Notes: generated by a model not told the origin, from the letters alone. 23,549 nucleotides of DNA from Candidatus Bipolaricaulota bacterium (GCA_021163015.1 JAGGXO010000134.1:1-23549), one strand, 5' to 3'; shown: positions 6,777 to 15,516, counted from the stretch's first letter. A program made the numbers and translations.

Positions 6777-8007
6777 TTCGCCCTCCTATTCCTTGAAGCT
6801 TCTCCACCATTCGCTCGTAGCCACGATCTATCTGCTCCAGATTATCGATCTTGCTCTCACCGCGCGCGGCCAAAGCCGCAAGAACCAGTGCCGCGCCAGC
6901 GCGGATGTCCGGTGCGCTTGCCGTGGTTGCGTGGAGTTTGCTTACACCATTGATCACCGCCGTTCGCTCGTTCACCTCTATCATCGCCCCCATTTTGCGT
7001 AGAGCTGCCGTATACGTGAAGCGGTGTTCGAAGATCCTCTCTTCCACAGTGCTTGTCCCCTCAACCAGGCTCAACAGTGCAACAAACGGGGGCTGTAGAT
7101 CTGTCGGGAAGCCTGGGTAGGGAGCAGTGATCGTACTGATCGGCCTCGGTCGATCGCCAGGCGCGAGCCTGATCGCCTCATTGGTCTCCTCGATCTTGAA
7201 GCCCATTTCAGAAAGAATCAACAGAGGAGACCGCAAGTCCTCGGGGATGACACCCTGTACTGTTACATCGCCGCCAGTGATCGCTGAAGCGATGAGGTAC
7301 GTGCCCGCCTCCATCCGATCGGGGATCACAGCATGCCGTGCGCCGTGAAGAACGCCCTTTCCCCGGATGTACAACGACCCATCAGCATGCTCGATCTCAC
7401 CGCCCATCTTGTTCAGTAGGTCTACGAGATTCGCCACCTCTGGCTCCCAGGCAGCGTTCTCGATCACGGTCTCCCCACGGGCAAGGCATGCGCTCATTGC
7501 GATCTGTTCGGTCGCACCAACCGATGGAAAAGGAAGACTGATCTTTGCTCCGTGCAGTCGCTCGGCGATCACTGTAACAGAATCTCCTTCCTCTCTAACT
7601 TGTGCTCCAAGCGCTCTCAGGCCCCGAAGGTGAAGATCGACGGGACGAGCGCCGATCTTGCATCCGCCTGGAAGAGGGACGACCGCCCGGCCAAGGCGGG
7701 CGACAAGCGGACCGAGAACGAGGAATGAAGCGCGCATCTGCTCAACGAATAAAGCCTGGGGCTGACAGCGAAGGTCCGCCCCCCCAGCGATTGATACCCT
7801 CGTCTCGTCCCGCACAACGCGCTTCCCCAGTGAGGAGATGGTGGAGAGGATCGTTGAGACATCGCGCAGATGCGGCACGTGATCTATTACTAGCTGCTCG
7901 TCTGTCAACAGGGAGGCGACGCACGCTGGGAGAGCAGCGTTCTTGGCCCCGGAAATAGGAATTACCCCTGAGAGCGGGTGCCCACCCAGAATAACGAAGT
8001 GCTCCAT
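6760..8007 (-). CDS. murA: UDP-N-acetylglucosamine 1-carboxyvinyltransferase
   Basis: Catalyses the first committed step of peptidoglycan synthesis, moving enolpyruvyl from PEP to UDP-GlcNAc in the cytoplasm. At 415 residues it has normal length. Key residues are present: Lys22-Asn23 in SGAKNAALP, Arg92 in MRASFLVLGP, and the PEP-binding/catalytic Cys116 in PGGCKIGARPVDLHL. Because Cys116 is present rather than Asp, the enzyme would be expected to be sensitive to fosfomycin. The C-terminal part (GTSTVEERIFEHRF, DIRAGAALVLAALAARG) is also typical. The ATG at 8007 shares one base with the stop codon of the upstream M23 peptidase gene, so the two are coupled. Both act on the cell wall, which suggests joint regulation. 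Confidence 0.96.
   Translation of the reverse strand: MEHFVILGGHPLSGVIPISGAKNAALPACVASLLTDEQLVIDHVPHLRDVSTILSTISSLGKRVVRDETRVSIAGGADLRCQPQALFVEQMRASFLVLGPLVARLGRAVVPLPGGCKIGARPVDLHLRGLRALGAQVREEGDSVTVIAERLHGAKISLPFPSVGATEQIAMSACLARGETVIENAAWEPEVANLVDLLNKMGGEIEHADGSLYIRGKGVLHGARHAVIPDRMEAGTYLIASAITGGDVTVQGVIPEDLRSPLLILSEMGFKIEETNEAIRLAPGDRPRPISTITAPYPGFPTDLQPPFVALLSLVEGTSTVEERIFEHRFTYTAALRKMGAMIEVNERTAVINGVSKLHATTASAPDIRAGAALVLAALAARGESKIDNLEQIDRGYERMVEKLQGIGGRIERVS
6782..6787 (-). promoter_or_regulatory. Strong ribosome binding site fixing the TTG start of hflX
   Basis: CCTCCT on the plus strand reads AGGAGG on the minus strand, five bases before TTG 6776. It lies within the murA coding sequence and argues for the longer hflX form. 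Confidence 0.7.
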
Positions 8008-9044
8008 CAGTTAGGCAGATAACGCTGTGGATCGACGGGGAATTCTCCGTTTCGTATCTCAAAGTGCAGGTGAGGACCGGTGGAGACGCCGGTGTTACCT
8101 GACTCGGCGATCGGCTGTCCGACTTCTACGTACTGCCCCTTGGAAACGAGGATGCTCGACAGATGACCGTAGACCGTCAAGTACCCATCCGAATGCTGAA
8201 GGATGAGCATCGTCCCATACCCTTCGGGATCCTCTCCGGTGAACTGCACCTTCCCCGACGCTGCCGCGCGCACTATCGTGCCGACAGGGACATCGATGTC
8301 GATACCGTTATGATGGTGTCGAAATCCCAGCACCGGATGAATCCGCCAGCCAAACGGAGATGTAATCTCTCCCTCCAGCGGCCAGATGAACCTTGTCTGC
8401 TTCCCATGAGAGAGGCGAATGACTGTCTGCCACAGGTCTTCATTCACACCAGGGATAATGATCCGCTGCCCGGCGAAGATCCGGCTGGGGTCACTGATCC
8501 CATTGGCCCGCGCGATGTCCTCGATCGGTACACCATAGGTAATGGAGATGTCGGTCAGGGTCTGCCCGCTCTCGATCATGTGGATCAGTCCCTCAGATGA
8601 CGCGTACAGAGTCTGGCCTGGAGCGATCTGACTTGCCGAAACAATGCCATTATCAGCCATGAGCTGATCGACAGTGACGTTCATTGCGGAAGCAATTTGA
8701 GCGAGCGTCTCACCCTGCGTTACAACTTGGGTGAGGATAGCAGTATTTGTCGAAGTACTAGCTTCGCTGGTGGCATCGACAGTTGGTGTTTCTGTTGTCG
8801 TACCAGAACTCGGCGTGGTCTCCGTGGTAGTTGTAGCGGTTCCCTCAGTGCTTGTGGCAGGATTGTCGATCGACACGGTGGGCAACCCCTCATCCGGTGG
8901 AGTGCTCGGTTCGCTCGTTGCAGATGGTGTGGCAGGCGCCTTCGATCTTCCTGAGCGGATGAGAACTGGGATCAGGATAACGGCAACGAGAACGAGGAAT
9001 GCGATCAATACACGATCTTTGCGAATCGGTTTTTTCTCAGTCAC
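8007..9044 (-). CDS. Membrane-anchored LysM-M23 murein endopeptidase
   Basis: 345 residues: a basic N-terminus, one transmembrane segment (about 12-30), a Thr/Ser/Pro-rich linker (about 35-103), two LysM peptidoglycan-binding domains (about 104-148 and 153-198), and a C-terminal M23 domain. The zinc site looks intact: H245 and D249 in HHHNGIDID, H325 and H327 in GPHLHFE, with the further conserved His294 in VYGHLS. It should sit on the outer face of the inner membrane and either cut peptide cross-links or act as a hydrolase activator (EnvC/NlpD type). The intact ligands favour real enzyme activity. The start is GTG 9044 and overlaps the end of rho by eight bases; no strong ribosome binding site is visible. 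It is coupled to murA downstream. Confidence 0.92.
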   Translation of the reverse strand: MTEKKPIRKDRVLIAFLVLVAVILIPVLIRSGRSKAPATPSATSEPSTPPDEGLPTVSIDNPATSTEGTATTTTETTPSSGTTTETPTVDATSEASTSTNTAILTQVVTQGETLAQIASAMNVTVDQLMADNGIVSASQIAPGQTLYASSEGLIHMIESGQTLTDISITYGVPIEDIARANGISDPSRIFAGQRIIIPGVNEDLWQTVIRLSHGKQTRFIWPLEGEITSPFGWRIHPVLGFRHHHNGIDIDVPVGTIVRAAASGKVQFTGEDPEGYGTMLILQHSDGYLTVYGHLSSILVSKGQYVEVGQPIAESGNTGVSTGPHLHFEIRNGEFPVDPQRYLPN

Positions 9045-10287
9045 TGCTCATCAACTCGAGGAATTGCTCGTTATCCTTTGTCGCCTCCATCTTGCTCTTC
9101 ACAAACTCGAGCGCCTTTTGTGGATCATTCAAGTCACTCATCATCTTACGCAGAATCCATACGCGATTCAATACCTTTGCCGGAATAAGGAGTTCTTCCT
9201 TTCTCGTTCCGCTCTGTTCCACGTCGATCGCTGGGTAGATTCGCTTGTTCGACAGGTTGCGATCGAGGATCAGCTCCATGTTGCCCGTTCCCTTGAATTC
9301 TTCGAACACGACCTGATCGAGCTTGCTCCCGGTGTCGACAAGAGCTGTAGCGATTATAGTCAGGCTCCCGCCCTCCTCGATGTTACGGGCCGCCCCGAAG
9401 AACTCCTTTGGTTTGTAGAGCGCGGTCGGGTCCATTCCACCGGAGAGGAGTTTCCCGGAGGAGGGGACGGAGAGGTTATAGGCACGCGCAAGGCGGGTGA
9501 TCGAATCCATCAGGATAACAACGTCCTTACCCATCTCTACCAGCCTCTTGCCGCGATTAGTGACCAACTCAGCGATGCGCGTGTGATGGCGAGGCTCCTG
9601 GTCGAACGTCGCGGCAACGACCTCGCCCGCATCGATCGACCGCCTGAAGTCGGTGACCTCCTCCGGTCGTTCATCAACAAGGAGGACGAACAGCGTTACA
9701 TCGGGGTGATTGGCGTTAATGCCGCGAGCAATCTCCTTCAACAGAGTAGTCTTCCCGGCCTTCGGGGGAGAAACGATCAGCCCCCGCTGCCCCTTGCCGA
9801 TCGGAGAGAAGAGGTCGATGATGCGAGTGGATACGTCCATCGGGTCGTGTTCCAATTCCAACAGCTCGTTTGGGTGCAACGGCGTCAGTTCGCGGAAGTT
9901 GGGACGACGGCGTGATTCCTCTGGCGGTGCCCCGTTTACCGCTTCAACCTTTATGAGAGCGAAGTATCGCTCATCGTTCTTGGGTGCACGTATCACGCCA
10001 GATATCGTGTCACCGTCCCGCAGACCGAAACGCTTAATCTGCGAGGGGGAGACGTAAGTATCGTTTCGCGCCGGCAGGCAATCGCTTCCCCGCAGGAAGC
10101 CGTATCCATCCGGAAGGATCTCGAGGACACCTCCGTCAAACTTGAGGTTTCCCGTTTTTGCAAGTTGAACCATGATTGCCCGCTGCAGGTCTTCCTTTCC
10201 AAGCTGCATGCCATTTCTCAGCTTGAGAGTCTTCGCCAATTCCTGTAGCTTGTCTATCTTTAACGCGCGTAATTCACTCAGTTCCAT
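9037..10287 (-). CDS. rho: Transcription termination factor Rho
   Basis: Hexameric RNA-dependent ATPase that ends transcription at Rho-dependent sites. In order: an N-terminal helical domain (MELSELRALKIDKLQELAK), an RNA-binding cold-shock-like domain (GVLEILPDGYGFLR, YVSPSQIKRFGLRDGD), a linker ending PLHPNELLELE, the Walker A loop SPPKAGKTTLLK (about 173-184), VLLVDERPEEVTDFRR, Walker B DVVILMDSITRLARAYN, and RNIEEGGSLTIIATALVDTG. I chose ATG 10287 because the protein then begins like other Rho proteins and an AAGGTGG lies 11 bases upstream; GTG 10302 would add five residues (VVKKK). A run of eight A residues lies between them. It begins just after the exchanger gene and overlaps the M23 gene, so it is in mid-operon. 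Confidence 0.97.
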   Translation of the reverse strand: MELSELRALKIDKLQELAKTLKLRNGMQLGKEDLQRAIMVQLAKTGNLKFDGGVLEILPDGYGFLRGSDCLPARNDTYVSPSQIKRFGLRDGDTISGVIRAPKNDERYFALIKVEAVNGAPPEESRRRPNFRELTPLHPNELLELEHDPMDVSTRIIDLFSPIGKGQRGLIVSPPKAGKTTLLKEIARGINANHPDVTLFVLLVDERPEEVTDFRRSIDAGEVVAATFDQEPRHHTRIAELVTNRGKRLVEMGKDVVILMDSITRLARAYNLSVPSSGKLLSGGMDPTALYKPKEFFGAARNIEEGGSLTIIATALVDTGSKLDQVVFEEFKGTGNMELILDRNLSNKRIYPAIDVEQSGTRKEELLIPAKVLNRVWILRKMMSDLNDPQKALEFVKSKMEATKDNEQFLELMSSD

Positions 10288-10303
10288 CTTTTTTTTCACC
10301 ACC

Positions 10304-11302
10304 TTAGAAATCTATGCCACAAAATACAATCATAGATGTGCTTATCAGGTACATCGCCAATACAAACATAGCATCCACTCCCATCCCTAACAGCTTTCTC
10401 TTGGAACGATACGCGATCCCAATGACGGCTATTGTCGTGATTCCGATTCCCAGAAGGGCGATCATTAGCTGGTTGGTGGCTTGGCCACCCAGGCCAGCGA
10501 ACAGGGATCCCTGACGAAACGCAACGTCAGCGAAGAAGATTGTCAATATGTTGAACATGTTAGAACCGAAGAGATTGCCCAGTATCATATCGTATGCCCC
10601 GATACGAAGCGCCCCGATGGATGTAGATAATTCTGGGAGCGAAGTGACAATCGCCACGAGGATCGCTCCCATGAACGATCCGGATAAGGCCGAATTGAGG
10701 GCGATATTCTTGCTAGCATGAATGAGGAAGATCCCAGCAACGACAATCACCACTGCCGACGCCGCGAAACCGATGATCGCCTTACGAAGCGACAGCGTAT
10801 CATCGTTCTCCTCCTCCGCGTCTCCGTCCCTTCGCTCAACGCGGAACAGAAGGAATACCGCCACCACGTAGAGGACCAGAATAGCTAGGCTAAATGGGCT
10901 TATGCCAAGCACCTGTGCTTGCGGAAAGATGGCGATAGCAAAGGCAGCTAACGTGGTCAACAGAATGGCCGCCCCACCACTCACGACATGGTATGATTTT
11001 ACCTTGCTCAAAAACGGCCCCCGCCCAAGGAGAAGAATGTCGACAATGGCGATGATCGCAACGTTGAACAGGTTACTGCCAAGCGCGTTTCCGACTGCTA
11101 TATTCGGCGCGCCTATCGTCGCTCCGGTCACTGTTGTAGTCAACTCGGGCACAGAGGTGATCGTGGCCAAGAAAAGAAGCCCTATCCAGCCCTGACCGAT
11201 GCCGCTTCGTCTACCGATCGCGTCGCCAAATTTCGCAAGCCTCACGCCAGCAAGGACGATCGCCAGTGAACAGAGAAGGAAGATGATCCATTGGGTCAGC
11301 AT
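10304..11302 (-). CDS. Calcium/sodium exchanger family (CaCA) membrane transporter, YrbG-like
   Basis: A 332-residue polytopic protein with the two inverted alpha-repeats of the CaCA superfamily: SVPELTTTVTGA with GNALGSNLFNV in the first half, and SLPELSTSIGALRIG with GNLFGSNMFNI in the second. The acidic Glu of each SxPEL motif, which coordinates the cation in structures of this family, is present in both halves. The halves are joined by a short charged cytoplasmic loop (VERRDGDAEEENDD). About ten membrane helices are apparent. It probably exchanges Ca2+ or another divalent cation for Na+ or H+ at the inner membrane; the ion pair cannot be told. ATG 11302 is preceded by GAGGAG at a rather long distance. 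The stop is one base before the GTG-proximal region of rho, so the genes are co-transcribed. Confidence 0.9.
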   Translation of the reverse strand: MLTQWIIFLLCSLAIVLAGVRLAKFGDAIGRRSGIGQGWIGLLFLATITSVPELTTTVTGATIGAPNIAVGNALGSNLFNVAIIAIVDILLLGRGPFLSKVKSYHVVSGGAAILLTTLAAFAIAIFPQAQVLGISPFSLAILVLYVVAVFLLFRVERRDGDAEEENDDTLSLRKAIIGFAASAVVIVVAGIFLIHASKNIALNSALSGSFMGAILVAIVTSLPELSTSIGALRIGAYDMILGNLFGSNMFNILTIFFADVAFRQGSLFAGLGGQATNQLMIALLGIGITTIAVIGIAYRSKRKLLGMGVDAMFVLAMYLISTSMIVFCGIDF

Positions 11303-11426
11303 CAGATTCTCAGACTCCTCGATTCAACCCCACGGGCTAGACCCCCAGGCTTAAATTCATCGATACGTTTAGAACTTAGGTACGGTTTGATCAATAGTTG
11401 TCTCGTGCGATTACCTTGAACTGCGT

Positions 11427-11849
11427 CTACTCGATCTTCCCGACACGCCGTGCGTGCCTCCCGCCCTCAAACGGAGTGTTGAGCCATACCTCGACAATCT
11501 TCTCAGCCATACCGCTTCCGACGACCCTTGCACCGAAGCACAGAACGTTGGCGTCGTTGTGCCTCCGGCTCATCTCGGACGAGTACGGCTCACTGCAGCG
11601 AGCAGCGCGAATCCCCTTCACCTTTCCCGCTGCCATCGCCATGCCGATGCCAGTACCGCAGATGAGGATCCCTCGTTCGGCCTCGCCCGAAGTCACAGCA
11701 TGCGCCACAAGCTTCGCTATGTCAGGATAGTCCACGGATTCCTTGGAGTTTGTCCCCATGTCGATAACATCATGATCCTTGAGGATCGAAGCGAGCAGAA
11801 TTTGCTTCAAATCGACTCCCGCATGGTCACAACCGATCGCTATTTTCAT
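11427..11849 (-). CDS. rpiB: Ribose 5-phosphate isomerase B
   Basis: 140 residues, usual for RpiB/LacAB-family isomerases. It interconverts ribulose 5-phosphate and ribose 5-phosphate in the pentose phosphate pathway. Visible active-site elements are CDHAG (Asp8, His9), the catalytic Cys64 in ILICGTGIGMAMAAGKV, and RRHNDANVLCFGAR, which holds the phosphate/ring-opening residues around His97-Asn98. Having Cys64 agrees with RpiB of the E. coli type. The start lies four bases after the stop of the glycosyltransferase, so they probably share a transcript. About 125 bases separate it from the exchanger gene downstream; I see no convincing terminator there. Confidence 0.95.
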   Translation of the reverse strand: MKIAIGCDHAGVDLKQILLASILKDHDVIDMGTNSKESVDYPDIAKLVAHAVTSGEAERGILICGTGIGMAMAAGKVKGIRAARCSEPYSSEMSRRHNDANVLCFGARVVGSGMAEKIVEVWLNTPFEGGRHARRVGKIE

Positions 11850-11853
11850 GTTC

Positions 11854-12489
11854 CTAGATCTTCTTGAAGAGCCACTTGATCATGTCGCCATACATCTTGA
11901 ATCGCTCACGCATTCCGCTTGAGAACCCGCGTTTTTCTTCCTTGAGGACGTGGGTTACCCCTTCCAGTTTTACCTTCTCTTTGCTCCAGCCTTCTTTCAC
12001 GGCAAGCTTGGACAGTGCAAACTCGATTCCGTAGTTCATTTCTTGCACATTCGCCTTAGCTCGTTCCCACAGCTTCTTGGTCAAGATCCGTTGCCCAGAG
12101 GCGTATGGGTTGAATTTCTGAGCGAAATCCGTGTTCTTCCTCCCGTTGGCAAAGACCCCAACAGCCATGTCAACACCACTCTTGGCATAGGCATCAATGA
12201 AGTGATCAACGTGTGTCTCCGTCAAGCCAACGAGATCGGCATCCAGGAACAAGAGGACATCGTTGCGTGCACGCATCACCCCTTCATCCAGTGCTTTTGC
12301 TTTGCCGCAGTTTTCTTCCAGCCTCACCACTTGCACGGGGAACTCGCGCGCCATGTCCGCTGTTCCATCGTCCGATCCGTCATCGACGACTATCACCTCA
12401 TCGATCGAGGAGGATCTAACAAGGGGCTTCAACACAGCTCCGATTCGAGAGGCTTCGTTATATGCAGGCACTACTGCGGAAACTTTCAT
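11854..12489 (-). CDS. Family 2 glycosyltransferase
   Basis: 211 residues with a GT-A fold signature: VVPAYNE (6-12), VVDDGSDDGT (35-43), GKAKALDEGV and the metal-binding DAD (83-85). The C-terminal half is short, charged and lacks membrane helices apart from a possible amphipathic tail (MIKWLFKKI). It resembles small cytosolic or membrane-peripheral GT2 enzymes such as glucosyl-3-phosphoglycerate synthase-like or dolichyl-phosphate sugar synthase-like proteins. Donor and acceptor cannot be assigned. A good promoter (12544-12572) lies upstream, so this gene may start its own transcript with rpiB. No strong ribosome binding site is visible before ATG 12489. Confidence 0.88.
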   Translation of the reverse strand: MKVSAVVPAYNEASRIGAVLKPLVRSSSIDEVIVVDDGSDDGTADMAREFPVQVVRLEENCGKAKALDEGVMRARNDVLLFLDADLVGLTETHVDHFIDAYAKSGVDMAVGVFANGRKNTDFAQKFNPYASGQRILTKKLWERAKANVQEMNYGIEFALSKLAVKEGWSKEKVKLEGVTHVLKEEKRGFSSGMRERFKMYGDMIKWLFKKI

Positions 12490-12543
12490 AGGTTCAGGAT
12501 TTGCACAATGAATCAGACAGGCGGCCTTATGTGCCGCAAATCT

Positions 12544-12572
12544 ATTCTACTCGCAAGCGACAACAAAGTCAA
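12544..12572 (-). promoter_or_regulatory. Sigma70-type promoter for the glycosyltransferase-rpiB unit
   Basis: On the minus strand TTGACT (12567-12572) and TAGAAT (12544-12549), each five of six to consensus, are 17 bases apart. Transcription would begin about 48 bases before the glycosyltransferase ATG. Two copies of CGACAACAA lie here as direct repeats (about 12558-12566 and 12582-12590), one inside the spacer and one upstream of the -35, which might bind a regulator. Confidence 0.6.
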
Positions 12573-12608
12573 TCTCAAAGACGACAACAAGGAGTGTCAT
12601 GGGGGAGT

Positions 12609-15092
12609 CTATGCCGCAGGTCGCAGCCATGTCTCGATCTCAGAGACGAGGCCCTCGACACTCGCGCATCTCTGCACGGGCACAGGGAGGGAAGCTATGA
12701 AGCGCCTTCCGTAGCCCCGGCGGATTATGCGATTATCAGCAATTAGGACCACACCGTGGTCGGTGGTTGTGCGAATGAGGCGTCCCACACCCTGGCGCAG
12801 CTTGAGGATCGCTCGAGGGATTGAGAGATCGGAGAATGGATCCTTGCCATCTCTTAGCATCCTATCCGCCAGTGCGGAGAAGACGGGGTCGGTTGGAACA
12901 GGAAATGGAAGACGCGTGATAATCAGTATCTCAAGAGCATCTCCTGGTAGATCCACCCCCTCCCAGAAGCTGTCAGTGCCCAATAGTACCAGTGGCCCCT
13001 TGCTTTGCTTGAACCTCTCGATCAGCTTGCTGCGCGGCCCGTCGACCCCCTGTGCTATCACATCAATACTCTCATCGAGCCTGTCGCGGAGAGCGTGCAG
13101 CAGTCCGTACGAGGTGAACAGGATAAGGATTTTGCATCCCACCGCTGCGGCAATCCTCTTGACGCAGGCAGCCAATGCTGTCGCGTACGAACCATCATTC
13201 GCGGTCACCGGGGGGAGGAACTCGGGGACCAAGATCTTCATCGCATCTTCATAGGAGAAGGGGCTGGAAACAACAGTCGATTCAGACTCTCCAGGGGCCG
13301 ACGAGAGGCCGAGTGACTCTTCGATATAGGTGAAGTCCCCTCCCTGTGAGAGAGTGGCCGACGTAAGAATCAGGGATTCGATGCGGGGATAGAGCGACTC
13401 CTTCAGAAAGGGGACGACTGACAAAGGAGATAGGTGAAGATATGGCTCTTCATTGATGAATTCATACCAATGGACACTGTTCTCATCCGGCGGCGAAAGG
13501 AGCTTCTGAAACGCCGCAATGATTTCCACTCCTTCCAGTATCAGACCATCAGCTTCGTACTCTATCTCTGGTGTCTCTGCTTCATGGCTGAGGGTTTCAA
13601 TGGATCTGGTGAGAGTTCCCAGCTCACGCATCACCTTCGCCATCTGATCCTCGAACGCTGCGAGATCCGGAGAGCGCCCACGTCCGGCTGGAAGCCCGTG
13701 GGACATGTCGGAGAAGAGGCGGGTGTTGGAGCCTCGCAGGATGCCAAGAAGATCGTGCAGGTTCTTGATCCTCTCGTCGGTCCGCACGAAGGGCAAGCGT
13801 GCAAGCCATCCGCCGGTCCTCCTGCCGAGCGGATGTTCGATTGCACGCAGCAGTGAATCCACTCGATGGACAGAGATGCTAATCGTGAATGCATGCCGTG
13901 CTGCATCCTCTAGCGCGTGTGCCTCATCGGCAATGACGGACTGATACTCGCCGAGGAAGCCCTGCGCACTTAGCTGATCAGCAAGCAGGAGGGAGTGATT
14001 GACCACAACAAGGTCAGCACCTCGCGCGCGCCTCCGTGCGGCGATCGAGAAGCAATCGTCGTAGAGAGGGCATGACTGGCCGATGCACCGATGAGGATCA
14101 TCGCAAATCCGCCGCCACAACACCTTTGCCTTCCGATCAGTGAGGAATGCGTTGTTCTCCTCGATATCGCCCGTCTGTGTGGAGAATAGCCAGCGCGCGA
14201 CAGGGGCAAGGGATGATAGAAGGTCCTGCTGCAAGCTTTCGACAAGCTCTCCAAGTGCCATCTGCCAGCGGCGCAGACAGATGTAGTTGCTCCTCCCTTT
14301 GAGGAGAGCAACGTGCACGGAGGGTAGAAGGCGAGAGGCCAAGAAGGGAATGTCCTTGTAGAAAACCTGTTCCTGAAGTTGCTTCGTGCGGGTAGAGAGA
14401 ACAATACGTGCTCCCTTGTGGTCACGCAGATGAATGAGTGCAGGGATAAGGTAGGCAAAGGTCTTCCCCGTCCCTGGACCGGCCTCCACCGTTGCCGTTC
14501 CTCCGTGCTCCAAGGTGTCGAGTACGCGGTGTGCCATCTCGTTTTGCCCCGGTCGTACCTCGAAGCCTGCAAGATCTCTCTCCAACACGCCGTTGGGAGC
14601 AAGCACATCTGAAAGAGAATACTTGCCAGGTTCTATCGGCGGCACGTCTGCGGCCTCTTGCACTTCTTCCTGGGGAATGGAAAACCTGGTCAGACGACGG
14701 ACAAGATCATTACTCGGAGATGGGAGAAGTTCAGAGAGCAAAGTTAGCAGATCCGGGGGGAGCTTAAGGTACCCCTCTACCAAGCAGGAGAACAAAGAGA
14801 ATAGCGCTTCTGGTTTTGTCTTCTTGGTGATGCCATAGTGCGAGAGGAGACCCGCAAGTCCATGCCCAGGAAGAGTGGGAAGCAGGGTACGTGCAAGCAG
14901 AGAAACGTCAATCGTCTCCTCGCCGCCGCGATAAGCAACACGCACTGCTCCTTCTGTGTTTGCGCTACTATCCTCCGCTTGCCCTTGCAGAAATAGTGTC
15001 TCTCTCTTGCCGACAACGACCAGTACCTTGGCGAGGCCAATACCTTCCCACGGCAACCCCATCTCTTCAGAGCAAGTGTCGGAGGAGATCAA
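12609..15092 (-). CDS. dinG: DinG/XPD-family ATP-dependent DNA helicase with degenerate N-terminal exonuclease-like domain
   Basis: An 827-residue superfamily 2 helicase. Walker A is AGPGTGKT (204-211), with STRTKQLQEQV after it and the DEAH box at 389-392 (IADEAHALEDAARHAF). Between them are the Fe-S cysteines of the XPD/DinG group: C272, C336, C341 and C347, plus C330. C-terminal motifs include LILTSATL, LLGTDSFWEGVDLPGDAL and LRQGVGRLIR. Family members unwind 5'-tailed duplexes, R-loops or G-quadruplexes. Residues 65-125 (LLARTLLPTLPGHGLAGLLS...) resemble the last part of a DnaQ-type exonuclease as in Gram-positive DinG, but the N-terminal acidic motif and final HxxxxD are not recognisable. 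The start is uncertain: TTG 15092 has AGGAGG too close; ATG 15062 lacks one. It overlaps the CBS gene by up to 26 bases. Confidence 0.9.
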   Translation of the reverse strand: MISSDTCSEEMGLPWEGIGLAKVLVVVGKRETLFLQGQAEDSSANTEGAVRVAYRGGEETIDVSLLARTLLPTLPGHGLAGLLSHYGITKKTKPEALFSLFSCLVEGYLKLPPDLLTLLSELLPSPSNDLVRRLTRFSIPQEEVQEAADVPPIEPGKYSLSDVLAPNGVLERDLAGFEVRPGQNEMAHRVLDTLEHGGTATVEAGPGTGKTFAYLIPALIHLRDHKGARIVLSTRTKQLQEQVFYKDIPFLASRLLPSVHVALLKGRSNYICLRRWQMALGELVESLQQDLLSSLAPVARWLFSTQTGDIEENNAFLTDRKAKVLWRRICDDPHRCIGQSCPLYDDCFSIAARRRARGADLVVVNHSLLLADQLSAQGFLGEYQSVIADEAHALEDAARHAFTISISVHRVDSLLRAIEHPLGRRTGGWLARLPFVRTDERIKNLHDLLGILRGSNTRLFSDMSHGLPAGRGRSPDLAAFEDQMAKVMRELGTLTRSIETLSHEAETPEIEYEADGLILEGVEIIAAFQKLLSPPDENSVHWYEFINEEPYLHLSPLSVVPFLKESLYPRIESLILTSATLSQGGDFTYIEESLGLSSAPGESESTVVSSPFSYEDAMKILVPEFLPPVTANDGSYATALAACVKRIAAAVGCKILILFTSYGLLHALRDRLDESIDVIAQGVDGPRSKLIERFKQSKGPLVLLGTDSFWEGVDLPGDALEILIITRLPFPVPTDPVFSALADRMLRDGKDPFSDLSIPRAILKLRQGVGRLIRTTTDHGVVLIADNRIIRRGYGRRFIASLPVPVQRCASVEGLVSEIETWLRPAA

Positions 15093-15501
15093 TCCTCCTG
15101 ACTTTCCCGACCAGACGCCCGTACTTATCTACAACCGGGAGGTTCTTGATGTTCTTGCGGATGATGATCTCCGCTGCCTGCAGATCATCATCATCCTCAC
15201 TTACAACGATCATGTCGCCTTGCATGTAGTTTTCCACCGGCTCGCTGGAGATTTGATCGAGTTTCTTGGAGATCTGGTTCATGTCGGGTATGAACGAGGC
15301 CGTGTGGAGCATATCGAAGTAGCCTGGAAGGCACGCCCGGATGATGTCCTTCTCCGATATGAACCCGATAACCTTGTCCTCTTCATCTACGATGGGTATG
15401 TTCGGAACGCCTGCGCTTTCCATGATGAAGATCAATTCGCGTATCGATACGTCCTTCTCACACGATGTCAGGTCCTTGGTCATAATGTCGCGAACCTTCA
15501 T
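15067..15501 (-). CDS. Tandem CBS-domain protein
   Basis: 144 residues made almost entirely of two CBS domains. The first (about 1-60) reads VRDIMTKDLTSCEKDVSI...GVPNIPIVDEEDKVIGFISEKDII. The second (about 85-144) reads VENYMQGDMIVVSEDDDDL...NIKNLPVVDKYGRLVGKVRRIDLL. CBS pairs bind adenosine nucleotides (AMP, ATP, S-adenosylmethionine) and act as energy or metabolite sensors; a stand-alone pair usually regulates a partner protein. It lies 15 bases downstream of a phosphofructokinase-family gene, with AGGAGG before its ATG, and overlaps dinG, so a regulatory link to sugar-phosphate metabolism is possible but unproven. Confidence 0.9.
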   Translation of the reverse strand: MKVRDIMTKDLTSCEKDVSIRELIFIMESAGVPNIPIVDEEDKVIGFISEKDIIRACLPGYFDMLHTASFIPDMNQISKKLDQISSEPVENYMQGDMIVVSEDDDDLQAAEIIIRKNIKNLPVVDKYGRLVGKVRRIDLLRHLL

Positions 15502-15516
15502 TAGTGGGGCCTCCTG

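Noticed and set aside
8731..9915. Long open frame of 394 codons on the plus strand across the M23 and rho genes
   Set aside because: It lies opposite two genes with unmistakable motifs, and its translation has no domain sense.
12513..12535. Possible terminator GCGGC/GCCGC between dinG and the glycosyltransferase gene
   Set aside because: Stem of only five base pairs and no T-run on the minus strand.
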